Shown: positions 7,986-15,171, counted from the stretch's first letter. The stretch is 17,513 nucleotides of DNA from JASUTC01 sp035447925 (GCA_035447925.1 DAOTHY010000049.1:1-17513), one strand, 5' to 3'. The notes: generated from the letters alone by a model not told the origin. Made by a program: numbers and translations.

Positions 7986-8903
7986 CTAACGAATGACTAC
8001 ACGGGTTCCGATGGGAACTAAACTCTGAAGCAGTGTCACGTCTTCATTAAACATCCTGATGCATCCATGAGAAATCCTTTTACCGATTTCCCAGGGTTTA
8101 TTCGTGCCATGAATCCCATACTGAGGATTACTGAGTTCCAACCACCATTTTCCCAAACCGTTAATCGGGGAAAGCGGCTGAATGTACTCCCCTTCCCAGT
8201 ACAAGGCGGGATCTTCAACTTTTCGTTTAATGGTATAAATACCCGATGGCGTACTGACTCCTCGTCCCACAGCAACCGGAAATGTCAAAAGACTCTGACC
8301 GTCATAGTGTAAAGTCAATTGGCATTTTTCTAATGAAACCTCTATGACATAGGGACTTTCTTGAAAAACCACACTGCCAATAATCAGTTGATCACCAGCA
8401 TGCAAGCCGTTTGTGGCATCTTCATTCAATATCTCAAGATCTGCTCGCTCAACTTCATATTCTGAAGCCAGTTGATAAAGGTATTCGCCTTGCAGGACCT
8501 GATGATTTGCAATCACACGATATTCAAAGGGAATCGTTGGCGGATACAAAGGCAGCAATAAACCCTTTATTCCCAGAAGCTTTTCTGAAAAGTATTCAGA
8601 TCCGTCAGGCGTTTGAATGTAACAATGAACGTCATACTCCAAAAAGTCAATGATTTCTTTTGACGGTATATAAGCGCCTGCGATCACTTTCGAGCCTGCA
8701 ACAAAAGCATCAAGGGTAAAAAACAAATCTTTTCCGGTAATAAACACATTGGCCGATGCGATATCCGCATCATGCGTATCACTCAGGCAGTACAGATAGG
8801 CTCCCGACGCTTTATTCTCCGGAAAAACGAACAGAGAATACGAAAAAGAGATCGTAAGAAGACCAACTAGCACGTTTAATAAAACGATCTTTTTAACTCG
8901 CAT
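7986..8903 (-). CDS. Secreted LysM/YkuD L,D-transpeptidase
   Basis: This is a predicted cell-wall enzyme that forms 3-3 peptidoglycan crosslinks or attaches groups by L,D-transpeptidation outside the membrane. The 305 residues begin with a positively charged, hydrophobic signal peptide or anchor (residues 1-25). An unassigned region of about 90 residues follows. A LysM-like peptidoglycan-binding module comes next at about 128-177 (EYRVIANHQVLQGEYLYQLA to HAGDQLIIG). The YkuD catalytic domain occupies about 184-305. The active site is complete: HGTN at 265-268 and SHGCIRM with nucleophile C281 and H279, plus GVSTPSGIYTI upstream. It starts eight bases after the rpoZ stop with only a poor ribosome binding site, so translation probably depends on ribosomes finishing rpoZ. 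A wall enzyme here is unusual, since coaBC or priA often follow rpoZ in Firmicutes. Confidence 0.92.
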   Translation of the reverse strand: MRVKKIVLLNVLVGLLTISFSYSLFVFPENKASGAYLYCLSDTHDADIASANVFITGKDLFFTLDAFVAGSKVIAGAYIPSKEIIDFLEYDVHCYIQTPDGSEYFSEKLLGIKGLLLPLYPPTIPFEYRVIANHQVLQGEYLYQLASEYEVERADLEILNEDATNGLHAGDQLIIGSVVFQESPYVIEVSLEKCQLTLHYDGQSLLTFPVAVGRGVSTPSGIYTIKRKVEDPALYWEGEYIQPLSPINGLGKWWLELSNPQYGIHGTNKPWEIGKRISHGCIRMFNEDVTLLQSLVPIGTRVVIR

Positions 8904-8911
8904 TTATAATT

Positions 8912-9145
8912 TTATTTCACTTCAGGTTTTAAGAGTTTCATCATATCTTCATTTTTCATTTTTATGTTGCCTTCAGCGATTTCTCCAGCCGCTTCAGTTA
9001 CCAGTTCTGCCAGTTCTGCGTGATTTTCTCTCAAGAGTTTTTCCTCTTTCAGCCTTTCAGCTCTTTTTCCAATCAAAATGGGAATGGCATACTTGTATGG
9101 AATCTTTTTCAACAATTCATCGTAATTGAACCCTACTTTTGACAT
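8912..9145 (-). CDS. rpoZ: DNA-directed RNA polymerase subunit omega
   Basis: The 77-residue omega subunit is a small non-catalytic chaperone-like subunit that binds the beta' chain of RNA polymerase. The sequence has the family's NYDELLKKIPYKYAIPILIGKRAERLKEE core, an acidic/alanine-rich middle, and a short Lys-rich tail. The length is usual for Firmicutes. The start ATG directly abuts the gmk stop (no bases between), and its strong AGGGAGG ribosome binding site lies in the last gmk codons. The gmk-rpoZ order is conserved in many bacteria. Confidence 0.94.
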   Translation of the reverse strand: MSKVGFNYDELLKKIPYKYAIPILIGKRAERLKEEKLLRENHAELAELVTEAAGEIAEGNIKMKNEDMMKLLKPEVK

Positions 9146-9763
9146 TTATAATCCTCCCTTATGGATATTCTTATAAACATGTATTTGGTCATGCTGTCTA
9201 CTCACTCTTAAGTTCTCTGCTGTGTATATGGCCATCAACTCTTTTGAAGCCGTTTCCCTTTCACGATTAATCACCAAATAATCAAAATGTCCAATGGTTT
9301 TTAATTCATCAAGGGCGTCATTTAATCGTTTTTTCAAATCTTGTTCAGACTCAGTGGCTCTTTTGATTAATCGATTCTTCAGTTCCTCATAACCAGGAGG
9401 GGCAACAAAGCAAACAACAGAATCCGGTATCACTTTTTTGACGCTTAATGCCCCTTGAACATCAATATCCAGCAATATATTGGAATGCTTTAACTGAGTT
9501 TCCACATATTCTTTCGACGTACCATAATAATATCCGTGAACATAGGCGTATTCTAACAAATCTTTTGATTTGACCTTCTCAAAAAAGACTTCTTCACTGA
9601 CAAACCAATAATCTTTACCATCTGCTTCATTTTTTCTGGCTGGACGTGTGGTGAAAGAAACCGAAAACTGAAGATCAGGATGATGTTCTATCAAATGCTT
9701 AATCAAGGTCGTTTTACCGGCACCGGAAGGTCCTGTAACGACAAATAGCAGATAGTTGCTCAT
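9146..9763 (-). CDS. gmk: Guanylate kinase
   Basis: This cytosolic enzyme phosphorylates GMP (and dGMP) to GDP with ATP, an essential step to GTP. The 205 residues match the usual length. The P-loop GPSGAGKT is at residues 11-18, followed by the GMP-binding FSVSFTTRPARKNEADGKDYWFV segment in two parts, YYGTS, and LLDIDVQGA with the conserved aspartates. The lid region is Arg-rich (KRLNDALDE context). A run of A bases with AAGGA precedes the ATG. It sits 17 bases after remA and abuts rpoZ, the standard arrangement in Firmicutes. In several Firmicutes this kinase is inhibited by (p)ppGpp; whether that holds here cannot be seen. Confidence 0.96.
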   Translation of the reverse strand: MSNYLLFVVTGPSGAGKTTLIKHLIEHHPDLQFSVSFTTRPARKNEADGKDYWFVSEEVFFEKVKSKDLLEYAYVHGYYYGTSKEYVETQLKHSNILLDIDVQGALSVKKVIPDSVVCFVAPPGYEELKNRLIKRATESEQDLKKRLNDALDELKTIGHFDYLVINRERETASKELMAIYTAENLRVSRQHDQIHVYKNIHKGGL

Positions 9764-9780
9764 ATGGATATCCTTTTTTC

Positions 9781-10068
9781 TTAAGGTTTTGTAATTCGAA
9801 TATCGTTGACGATTTTCTCTAAATCTTCAAAGCCTTGTTTAAACCTCAAAGCTATTGTTTCAGGTTGAATCGCACTTAGTATAACATGATTGGAATCTGT
9901 TACGACAATTGCCCGAGTTTTCCTGCCGTAAGTGGCATCAATCAGTTTACCATCCGTCTTGGCCTGTTCCTTCAATCGCTTCATTGGGGCGGATTCCGGA
10001 TTAACAATCGCTATTACACGATCTCCCACGATGATATTTCCGAAACCAATATTGATGATACCGTACAT
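9781..10068 (-). CDS. remA: RemA-like extracellular matrix regulator (DUF370)
   Basis: This 95-residue DNA-binding regulator is of the RemA type. In Bacillus subtilis RemA activates matrix and osmoprotection genes as a ring-shaped oligomer. The sequence has the full family pattern: IINIGFGNIIVGDRVIAIV, NPESAPMKRL, then DATYGRKTRAIVV and VILSAIQPETIALRF. The ATG is preceded by GGAGGTG. It lies between yicC and gmk, exactly where remA is found in many Firmicutes. The target genes in this organism are unknown; the cyclase and wall enzyme downstream make a surface or biofilm role plausible but unproven. Confidence 0.92.
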   Translation of the reverse strand: MYGIINIGFGNIIVGDRVIAIVNPESAPMKRLKEQAKTDGKLIDATYGRKTRAIVVTDSNHVILSAIQPETIALRFKQGFEDLEKIVNDIRITKP

Positions 10069-10091
10069 GAAAACACCTCCGGTTTGTTTTA

Positions 10092-10988
10092 TTACTGGAT
10101 GTTATAGACTTGTTCTTTTACACTGTTGACAATGGACTTTGCATTGATGACCAGATTTGAAATGGATTTCAATCGGTTTTTGGAGCCGATCGTGTTGAAT
10201 TCTCTTCCCAGTTCTTGACAATAAAAAACCAGCTTGGTCCCTACTGAGTCGCATTCATCGCCTGAATGAATCAGCTCATGCATCTGAGAACAATGACTTT
10301 TTATTCGATCTATTTCCTCGTTAATATCGGCTCTTTCGGCAAGAAGTGCCAACTCATATTCCAGTCTTTCCTGAGCATAGTTTTTGTCGATCTCCAATAA
10401 AAATTCCTCAAGATTATCTTTTAAACGCTTTCTGTAGTATTGCTTCAGGCTGCCGGCTTCCTTTTCGATCTCGGAATTGATTTGTTGAATCTGATCAAGG
10501 TAGCCTAAAAGATCTATTTCCAGGTTTTTACCCTCATTCAAACGCATTTGTTTCAGTTGCTCCAAAACTTCGGATAAAACAGGTCGTAAATCTTCCAATA
10601 TCCTTCGTTCACTGTCTTCATTGAATGATTGGGTGATGATGTCCTGATTCGAGAGGATCACATCAAACGAAAGAGGCTGCAACAATCCCATGCTCTTACG
10701 TAATTCATCCAAAGAGCGATAATATTCTCTTGCCATTTCTTCGTTGATATCAATGGAACTCAACTCATCGGAAATGATCTTGATATTGATGGAAAAATCT
10801 ACCTTTCCCCTCTTAATTTCCTGAGACAGTATCTTGTGAATTTCAGTTTCCAAAAAGGCAAACAACCTGGGCAAACGAATATTCAAGTTTAAATTTTTTG
10901 AATTCACCGACCTTAATTCAATTTGGTACTGAGCAAGCTTAGAAATCCTAATCACCCTGGCATAACCGGTCATACTTTGTAAAGGCAA
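10092..10988 (-). CDS. yicC: YicC/YloC family endoribonuclease
   Basis: YicC-family proteins are cytosolic and have been reported as endoribonucleases acting on RNA hairpins. This one has the family opening SMTGYAR, then ELRSVNSKNLNLNIRLPR with the conserved VNS/N region, EIKRGKVDFSI, and the C-terminal DUF1732-like block ERLEYELALLAERADINEE with GREFNTIGSK near residues 260-270. A TTG at 10988 is preferred as start (298 residues): AGAAGG lies eight bases before it and it gives the usual few residues before SMTG. A GTG at 10997 is also possible but would have its ribosome binding site too close. It is the first gene of the leftward cluster, 23 bases before remA. Confidence 0.92.
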   Translation of the reverse strand: MPLQSMTGYARVIRISKLAQYQIELRSVNSKNLNLNIRLPRLFAFLETEIHKILSQEIKRGKVDFSINIKIISDELSSIDINEEMAREYYRSLDELRKSMGLLQPLSFDVILSNQDIITQSFNEDSERRILEDLRPVLSEVLEQLKQMRLNEGKNLEIDLLGYLDQIQQINSEIEKEAGSLKQYYRKRLKDNLEEFLLEIDKNYAQERLEYELALLAERADINEEIDRIKSHCSQMHELIHSGDECDSVGTKLVFYCQELGREFNTIGSKNRLKSISNLVINAKSIVNSVKEQVYNIQ

Positions 10989-11018
10989 TATATACACCTT
11001 CTCCCCATATTATTCCTA

Positions 11019-11027
11019 ATTATAACA
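11019..11027 (-). promoter_or_regulatory. Extended -10 promoter of the yicC-remA-gmk-rpoZ cluster
   Basis: On the minus strand TGTTATAAT is a perfect TATAAT with the extended TG. No convincing -35 is seen (AAAGAT at the expected position). The start would be near 11012, leaving a leader of only about 20-25 bases before yicC. Confidence 0.55.
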
Positions 11028-11178
11028 CAAAAGCGCTCCCTATCTTTATTTTTTGAGTATTTTCTATAGATTCTTGATTAACAATTGACGCCACAACGGT
11101 TATGCCTAAAAAACAACAACAATGAGTACCAAAAAAGCGTGGAAATTAAAAGACAATTATCGGATAAGACGGATCATA

Positions 11179-11187
11179 TGTTAAAAT
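11179..11187 (+). promoter_or_regulatory. Probable extended -10 promoter of thrS
   Basis: TGTTAAAAT is an extended-10 element with one mismatch to TATAAT, placed to start RNA near 11194 and give a leader of about 45 bases. The -35 is poor. A TATAAA at 11192-11197 is an alternative. Confidence 0.4.
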
Positions 11188-11202
11188 ACGGTATAAAAAT
11201 TT

Positions 11203-11224
11203 GATTCTCAATCGTATGAGAGTC
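11203..11224 (+). promoter_or_regulatory. thrS leader hairpin with CGU loop, possible translational operator
   Basis: GATTCTCA (11203-11210) pairs with TGAGAGTC (11217-11224) over eight pairs, one of them G-U, around the loop ATCGTA. The hairpin ends two bases before the GGAGG ribosome binding site. The loop reads U-CGU-A in RNA, as positions 33-37 of a tRNA-Thr(CGU) anticodon loop. Escherichia coli ThrRS represses its own mRNA by binding such an anticodon-arm mimic next to the ribosome binding site. The hairpin is seen; the function is inferred. Confidence 0.4.
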
Positions 11225-11239
11225 GTGGAGGTGGACATC

Positions 11240-13198
11240 ATGTCTAAACAAATCACAGTAGTCTTTCCTGACAACACAAAAAGGGAATTTTCTGAAGAAC
11301 TGACGGCTTATGATATCGCCAAAGATATATCTGAAGGTCTTGCTAAAGCCGTTATTGGCGCTATCTACAACGGGAAAACAGTAGACCTGTCAACACCATT
11401 AAAACAAGTTGCTGACGATACGGTCAACTTGAAATTGATCAAAAAAGAAGATGAAGAAGCCAAAGGAATTTACCGACATACCCTGGCTCATATCATGGCC
11501 CAAGCTGTCACCCGACTATTCGGACCTGATCGTGTCGCATTGGGAATCGGACCGACCATTGAAAATGGATTTTATTACGATATAGAAGTAAAAGATGGTC
11601 AAATTACCGAAGAAGATCTGCCCAAAATTGAAAAAGAAATGAAAAAGATCATCAAAGCCAACTATTCCATCAGCCGATTTGAATTACCCAGACAAGAAGC
11701 CTTGAAAATGATGGAAGAAACCGGCCAGCATTATAAAGTGGAGCTCATCAAAGACCTTCCTGAAACGGAAGCCATCAGTTTTTATAAACAAGATGACTTT
11801 GTAGATCTTTGCAGGGGACCCCATTTGCCATCCACGGGAAAAATCAAAAGCTTTAAATTATTGTCATTAGCCGGTGCTTATTGGCGTGGCGATGAACACA
11901 ATCCCATGCTTCAAAGAATCTACGCTACGGCCTTTGCCAACGATGAAGAATTAGAACAATATTTGAAATTCATCGAAGAAGCCAAAAAAAGAGATCATCG
12001 AAAACTTGGGCCACAGCTTGATTTGTTCATAATGGATGATGCCGCAGCCGGGATGCCTTTCTTTTTACCAAAAGGCGCCACAGCTTTGCTTCAGTTGATG
12101 GAGATGTGGCGAAAATTCCATAAAGAAGCCGGTTATGTGGAAGTAATGACACCGCTGATCATGCATCAGGATCTATGGAAGCAGTCTGGTCATTGGGATC
12201 ATTACCGTGAAAATATGTACTTCATCGAAAAAGACGAACAACATTATGCAGTCAAACCCATGAACTGTCCGGGTCATATCATCATGTATAAAAAAGATGC
12301 TATCAGTTATCGACAGCTTCCATGGCGAATGGCTGAATTTGGCAAAGTACACCGATACGAAATGAGCGGTGTGCTTCACGGACTATTTAGAGTCAGAGCT
12401 TTTACTCAAGATGATGCCCATCTGTTCATCACACCAGAACAAATCGTTCCGGAGCTCATCGGAGTCGTCAAACTGGTAGACAAGATGTATAAGCTATTTG
12501 GGTTTGAATACGAAGTAGAACTGAGCACTAGACCGGAAAACTCAATGGGCACACAAGAACAATGGGATACCGCAACTCAGGGACTGATTGAAGCGCTAAA
12601 GGCTACCGGAACGGTCTACACCATCAATGAAGGTGATGGAGCTTTTTACGGCCCAAAGATCGATTTCCATATCAAAGACTCCTTGGGAAGAACCTGGCAA
12701 TGCGCCACCTGCCAGTTGGATTTTCAGATGCCAGAACGGTTTGATATGACGTATATCGCTGCGGACAACGAAGAACACAGACCCACGATGATACATCGGA
12801 CAATTCTGGGGTCACTTGAACGGTTTTTCGGCATCCTCATCGAACATTTCGCAGGATCTTTGCCCGCATGGATAGCGCCAGTTCAGGTGATGATCCTGCC
12901 GATTGCGGATCGACATATTCCCAATGTGGAAGAATTAAAATCCAAATTGGAAGCAGCCGGTCTGCGTGTAGAAACGGATGGGCGTTCGAAAAAAGTCAAT
13001 TACAAGATTAGAGAAGCCCAATTGAAGAAAATTCCCTATATGATCATCATAGGAGATAATGAGATTGAAACAGGGAAAATCTCCTTGAGATTAAGAAGTG
13101 AAAAAGAAATCAAAGACATGGACATCAATCAGTTTATCACTCAAATCAATCAAGAAATTGCAGATTACGCTTTGGTTTCTCCTTTTGAACAAGTATAA
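11240..13198 (+). CDS. thrS: Threonine--tRNA ligase
   Basis: Class II ThrRS charges tRNA-Thr with threonine in the cytosol. The 652 residues cover all domains. The TGS domain is residues 1-62 (ITVVFPDNTKREF). The editing domain has HTLAHIMAQA (HxxxH), GPTIENGFYYD and the DLCRGPHLPSTG motif. The catalytic core has zinc ligands in MNCPGH, DDAHLF and MIHRTILGS, motif 2 around FRVRAFTQDDAH, and motif 3 at GSLERFFGILIEHFAG. The anticodon-binding domain runs from APVQVMILPI to the end. The ATG at 11240 is chosen: GGAGGTGG precedes it by eight bases and it begins the TGS domain. Earlier in-frame codons from 11201 would translate the leader hairpin. No editing or catalytic residue appears lost. The stop overlaps the ispG start by one base (TAATG). 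Confidence 0.97.
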   Translation: MSKQITVVFPDNTKREFSEELTAYDIAKDISEGLAKAVIGAIYNGKTVDLSTPLKQVADDTVNLKLIKKEDEEAKGIYRHTLAHIMAQAVTRLFGPDRVALGIGPTIENGFYYDIEVKDGQITEEDLPKIEKEMKKIIKANYSISRFELPRQEALKMMEETGQHYKVELIKDLPETEAISFYKQDDFVDLCRGPHLPSTGKIKSFKLLSLAGAYWRGDEHNPMLQRIYATAFANDEELEQYLKFIEEAKKRDHRKLGPQLDLFIMDDAAAGMPFFLPKGATALLQLMEMWRKFHKEAGYVEVMTPLIMHQDLWKQSGHWDHYRENMYFIEKDEQHYAVKPMNCPGHIIMYKKDAISYRQLPWRMAEFGKVHRYEMSGVLHGLFRVRAFTQDDAHLFITPEQIVPELIGVVKLVDKMYKLFGFEYEVELSTRPENSMGTQEQWDTATQGLIEALKATGTVYTINEGDGAFYGPKIDFHIKDSLGRTWQCATCQLDFQMPERFDMTYIAADNEEHRPTMIHRTILGSLERFFGILIEHFAGSLPAWIAPVQVMILPIADRHIPNVEELKSKLEAAGLRVETDGRSKKVNYKIREAQLKKIPYMIIIGDNEIETGKISLRLRSEKEIKDMDINQFITQINQEIADYALVSPFEQV

Positions 13199-14253
13199 TG
13201 ACTATGCTTAGAAAAGACAACAAAGAAGTCCGTGTAGGAAGGGTTTCGATCGGGGGGAAAACCCCCATCACCATTCAATCCATGACCAATACGGACACAA
13301 AAGATATTTATTCCACAACCCTTCAAATGAGACAACTAATCTCTGCTGGTTGTGAAATCATCAGAATATCCCTTTACGATATCGAATGTATCGAGGCCTT
13401 TCGTGAAATACGAAAGGCCTTTTGTGACATTGCCTTAGTTGGGGACATTCATTTTGATTACAAAATTGCAGTAAAAGCCATCGAAGCAGGGATTGATAAA
13501 ATCAGGCTCAATCCCGGTAATATAGATGCCGACTGGAAGATCCAAGAAATTGTAAAAGCTGCAAAAGACCAAGGCGTACCGGTCAGAGTAGGAGCCAACA
13601 GCGGATCGATAAACAAACGGTTTCTCAATCTCAATAAAGTCGAAGCTTTAGTTGAATCAGCACTTGAACAAGTAGCAATCCTGGAAAAATATGAATTTGA
13701 AGATATTGTTATTGCAGTCAAATCATCCGACGTTCTCGAAACAATTCAAGCCAACGAACGCATTTCTTTAAGAACACAATACCCCCTTCATTTGGGTGTT
13801 ACTGAAGCCGGCCCTTTAAGAACATCCCTGGTTAAATCATCCATTGCCATGAGCCACCTGTTGTTAAAAGGAATTGGCGATACCTTACGTTACTCCATCT
13901 CGGGAGATCCCGTTGAAGAAGTCCTGGCCGGCCAGCAATTATTGATTGCGCTGGGACTGCGTGAAGGAGTCAATCTGGTTTCTTGTCCCACATGTGCCAG
14001 AACTGAAATTGACATGGATGAATTCACTTCAAGAGTCAGCGAAATGATCAAAGGGGTAAAAAAACCACTTACCATCGCCATCATGGGCTGTGTTGTGAAC
14101 GGAATGGGGGAAGGTAAACACGCTGATCTTGGCATTGCCGGTACAAAAACAGGCGGTGTCATTTTCAAAAAAGGTGAAATATTTGGTAAATATAATCGTG
14201 AGAACCTTTTCAGAGAATTTGAAAAGGAACTTAAAAACATTATTGATCAATAA
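13198..14253 (+). CDS. ispG: 4-hydroxy-3-methylbut-2-enyl diphosphate synthase (flavodoxin type)
   Basis: This iron-sulfur enzyme of the MEP isoprenoid pathway reductively converts MEcPP to HMBPP, one step before IspH. The 351 residues include the TIM-barrel N-terminal part (IGGKTPITIQSMTNTDT, then ALVGDIHFDYKIA and DKIRLNPGNI) and the C-terminal [4Fe-4S] domain. Cluster ligands are visible as CPTC in VSCPTCART and the Cys and Glu in MGCVVNGMGEGKHADLGIAG. The usual Pro after VNG is Met here. The ATG at 13198 overlaps the thrS stop; no clear ribosome binding site lies before it, so translation is probably coupled to thrS. An ATG two codons later (13204) is also possible. Two strong inverted repeats fall within the coding sequence (13252-13266 and 13394-13420). 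The following gene overlaps its end by 11 bases. Confidence 0.96.
   Translation: MTMLRKDNKEVRVGRVSIGGKTPITIQSMTNTDTKDIYSTTLQMRQLISAGCEIIRISLYDIECIEAFREIRKAFCDIALVGDIHFDYKIAVKAIEAGIDKIRLNPGNIDADWKIQEIVKAAKDQGVPVRVGANSGSINKRFLNLNKVEALVESALEQVAILEKYEFEDIVIAVKSSDVLETIQANERISLRTQYPLHLGVTEAGPLRTSLVKSSIAMSHLLLKGIGDTLRYSISGDPVEEVLAGQQLLIALGLREGVNLVSCPTCARTEIDMDEFTSRVSEMIKGVKKPLTIAIMGCVVNGMGEGKHADLGIAGTKTGGVIFKKGEIFGKYNRENLFREFEKELKNIIDQ
13394..13420 (+). repeat. Perfect 11-bp inverted repeat inside ispG, terminator-like
   Basis: AGGCCTTTCGT (13394-13404) and ACGAAAGGCCT (13410-13420) are exact reverse complements around the loop GAAAT. The right arm runs into TTTT (13420-13423). The shape is that of a weak intrinsic terminator on the sense strand, yet it lies about 200 bases into ispG and encodes EAFREIRKAF in frame. 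Confidence 0.7.
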
Positions 14254-15052
14254 AACAACCACATCATTTCTGATCATGGCTTTATGCCTTCTGACGTATT
14301 CATTTTCAAGGGAACTGTTCATCGATATTCCCAAAGGGATTGGTTACACGATAGAATATTCAAGAATTGTCAGACAGTTTCTGATCGAAAAGAATACCCG
14401 TCTATCCGACTACACGGGTGAATGGCCGGTTGTCAAGAAAATCCAACCCCCAAAGGTGAACCTTTCGTTGCCTTTTTCGGTTCCCACACTTGTTCAATTG
14501 GCGAATAGCGTCAGCATGTCTGATCGGAAAGGATACGGGAGCTTATTTATTCAAGCGGCTCCAAATCAAGCCAACGGTATATCAGAAAAACTATATGAAA
14601 CATCCTCAGTAACTTTTTGCACCTTTCCATGGGAATTTGAAAACGGCATGCTGGAAGTCTCAAGCAGAGATTATCAGCAGTTTTTACCTGTGTATATCAC
14701 CTATTTAGGTTATCAAAATAAACTGAATGATTTGATGACACTCCTTAAGAGTGAACAGACAGCGTTTGAATTGCTTTTAGACCCCGCTTTAAAAATAGAT
14801 CAACCCCGACAGTATATTTTACCGCCTCAAACCGTGATTACCCCCCCCCTGATGACCAAAAAAGTCAGAATGGTCCGAGCGAAATTAGGCGAATCAATCC
14901 TGTTGATGGAAACCACCGATGGCATATGGAATACTTCGGACACCTTTGAAAAAGACACATCTCTTCTCTTTGAAGCGATCATACCGGGTACATACACGGT
15001 CAAATTCGCTTCAACAACCTTCATTACAGATTACTTCATCACTGTAAAGTAG
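14243..15052 (+). CDS. Exported protein of unknown function
   Basis: I do not recognise this family. A TTG at 14243 gives 269 residues starting MINKTTTSFLIMALCLLTYS, a short signal peptide or single membrane anchor. The rest looks extracellular and beta-rich, with SLPFSVPTLVQLANS, QYILPPQTVITPP, and a C-terminal PGTYTVKFASTTF that could be an Ig-like strand pair. The frame is open further upstream (to an ATG at 14129), but that part only shadows the conserved end of ispG in another frame, so the late start is preferred. AAAAGGAA lies about 14 bases before it, rather far; coupling to ispG by the 11-base overlap is likely. The frame crosses a run of nine C (14841-14849) at codons 200-203, where slippage would change the C-terminal quarter. 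Confidence 0.65.
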   Translation: MINKTTTSFLIMALCLLTYSFSRELFIDIPKGIGYTIEYSRIVRQFLIEKNTRLSDYTGEWPVVKKIQPPKVNLSLPFSVPTLVQLANSVSMSDRKGYGSLFIQAAPNQANGISEKLYETSSVTFCTFPWEFENGMLEVSSRDYQQFLPVYITYLGYQNKLNDLMTLLKSEQTAFELLLDPALKIDQPRQYILPPQTVITPPLMTKKVRMVRAKLGESILLMETTDGIWNTSDTFEKDTSLLFEAIIPGTYTVKFASTTFITDYFITVK

Positions 15053-15171
15053 AATCGAAAAACGATTAAACGCTGAAGAAAAATTGTAATGGAAAAGCAT
15101 GAAAATCGCAAGAATGTAGTGGGATTTGGATGCTATAATCATTAGGATGTCTAACTATAATGAGGTGACAT
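15053..15171. other. Intergenic region with extended -10 promoter of the MFS gene
   Basis: These 119 bases hold a weak 5-bp AATCG/CGATT hairpin (15053-15067) without a T run, so no good terminator. They also hold TGCTATAAT at 15131-15139, a perfect extended -10. Transcription would start near 15146 and give a leader of about 25 bases ending in the GAGGTGA ribosome binding site. A second TATAAT (15156-15161) overlaps the leader and is unlikely to act. Confidence 0.5.

Larger units (their letters stand above)
10989..11239. other. Divergent intergenic region between yicC and thrS
   Basis: About 250 bases of AT-rich DNA separate the two divergent clusters. It contains the leftward extended -10 (11019-11027), the rightward extended -10 (11179-11187), a hairpin (11203-11224) and the thrS ribosome binding site (11227-11231). 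No T-box antiterminator motif (TGGNACCGCG) is present, and no coding potential was recognised in the middle portion. Confidence 0.7.

Noticed and set aside
10989..11239. T-box riboswitch upstream of thrS
   Set aside because: Expected for a Firmicute thrS, but the TGGNACCGCG antiterminator motif and a terminator hairpin are absent, and the leader from the likely promoter is only about 45 bases.
14129..14242. N-terminal extension of the exported protein into ispG
   Set aside because: The 38 residues are an out-of-frame reading of the conserved ispG C-terminus; they would also place a charged stretch before the signal peptide.
15053..15067. Terminator after the exported protein gene
   Set aside because: It has only five A/T-rich pairs and no following T run.
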